Shown here one piece after another: positions 63,995 through 64,000 of a DNA stretch of 64,000 bases. The translations under genes and the position numbers were made by a program. The DNA comes from Phycisphaerales bacterium (GTDB lineage: Bacteria; Planctomycetota; Phycisphaerae; Phycisphaerales; UBA1924): contig JAJDDF010000005.1 of the NCBI GenBank assembly GCA_029260455.1, positions 62,001 through 126,000 of the forward strand, given 5' to 3'. Numbering within the stretch: the first letter of the stretch is position 1; each line of letters starts with the position of its first letter. Below the pieces are notes generated by a model, which was not told where the DNA came from, did no database searches, and saw nothing but the letters and a program-made list of their open reading frames with translations.

Positions 63995-64000
63995 CGGTAC

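Overview
The window reads as a chromosomal segment of a Planctomycetota bacterium, most likely of the class Phycisphaerae. The reasons are dockerin-like Asp/Asn-Gly calcium repeats at the ends of secreted proteins, an ECF sigma factor coupled to a Ser/Thr kinase with TPRs, Pmp-like beta-helix repeats, a zinc-ribbon remnant of a type common in this phylum, and tight ATGA/GTGA stop-start overlaps. This placement is inference from gene content; no rRNA is present.

Region 1 (1-16.6 kb) is mostly housekeeping: hpf, a PTS IIA(Ntr)-like protein and HPr, tRNA-Glu, an MCE/ABC lipid-transport pair (mlaF-mlaD), two intramembrane proteases (M50 and rhomboid), obgE, elbB, a FlgI-like lipoprotein with a HEAT-like extension, a 59-residue coupled ORF, smc, and aroB coupled to a TPR protein.

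Region 2 (16.7-29.7 kb) starts with the most unusual gene, a valyl-tRNA synthetase whose frame stays open through an inserted REP-associated tyrosine transposase (RAYT) flanked by inverted REP palindromes. A third, solitary REP lies downstream in the same gene. Then follow a lipoprotein with an HExxH motif, a GNAT enzyme, tRNA-Gly, a two-domain VOC protein, a tRNA-Gly-like remnant, a chemoreceptor coupled to a triple-CheW protein, an outer-membrane protein, and a 1-kb scar holding two broken genes.

Region 3 (29.7-35.2 kb) is a sigma factor / small regulator-like protein / TPR-CHAT protease / secreted subtilase operon, with overlaps at the first two junctions.

Region 4 (35.2-48.3 kb) is a respiratory block. 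A minus-strand operon encodes a ferredoxin-flavin-cytochrome b membrane oxidoreductase, a 23-heme cytochrome c, an outer-membrane beta-barrel and a 34-heme cytochrome c. This is the composition expected of a conduit carrying electrons across both membranes. Divergent to it lies a lipoprotein-ResB-CcsA operon for System II cytochrome c maturation.

Region 5 (48.3-64 kb) holds a Pmp-like beta-helix protein, a sigma/kinase pair, and a phosphate/polyphosphate island: DUF47 (PhoU-like) protein, Pit transporter, P-loop protein, metallophosphoesterase, small hypothetical protein, polyphosphate kinase 1, a Pycsar-effector-type membrane protein, a DUF3616-like protein and a phosphate-type porin.
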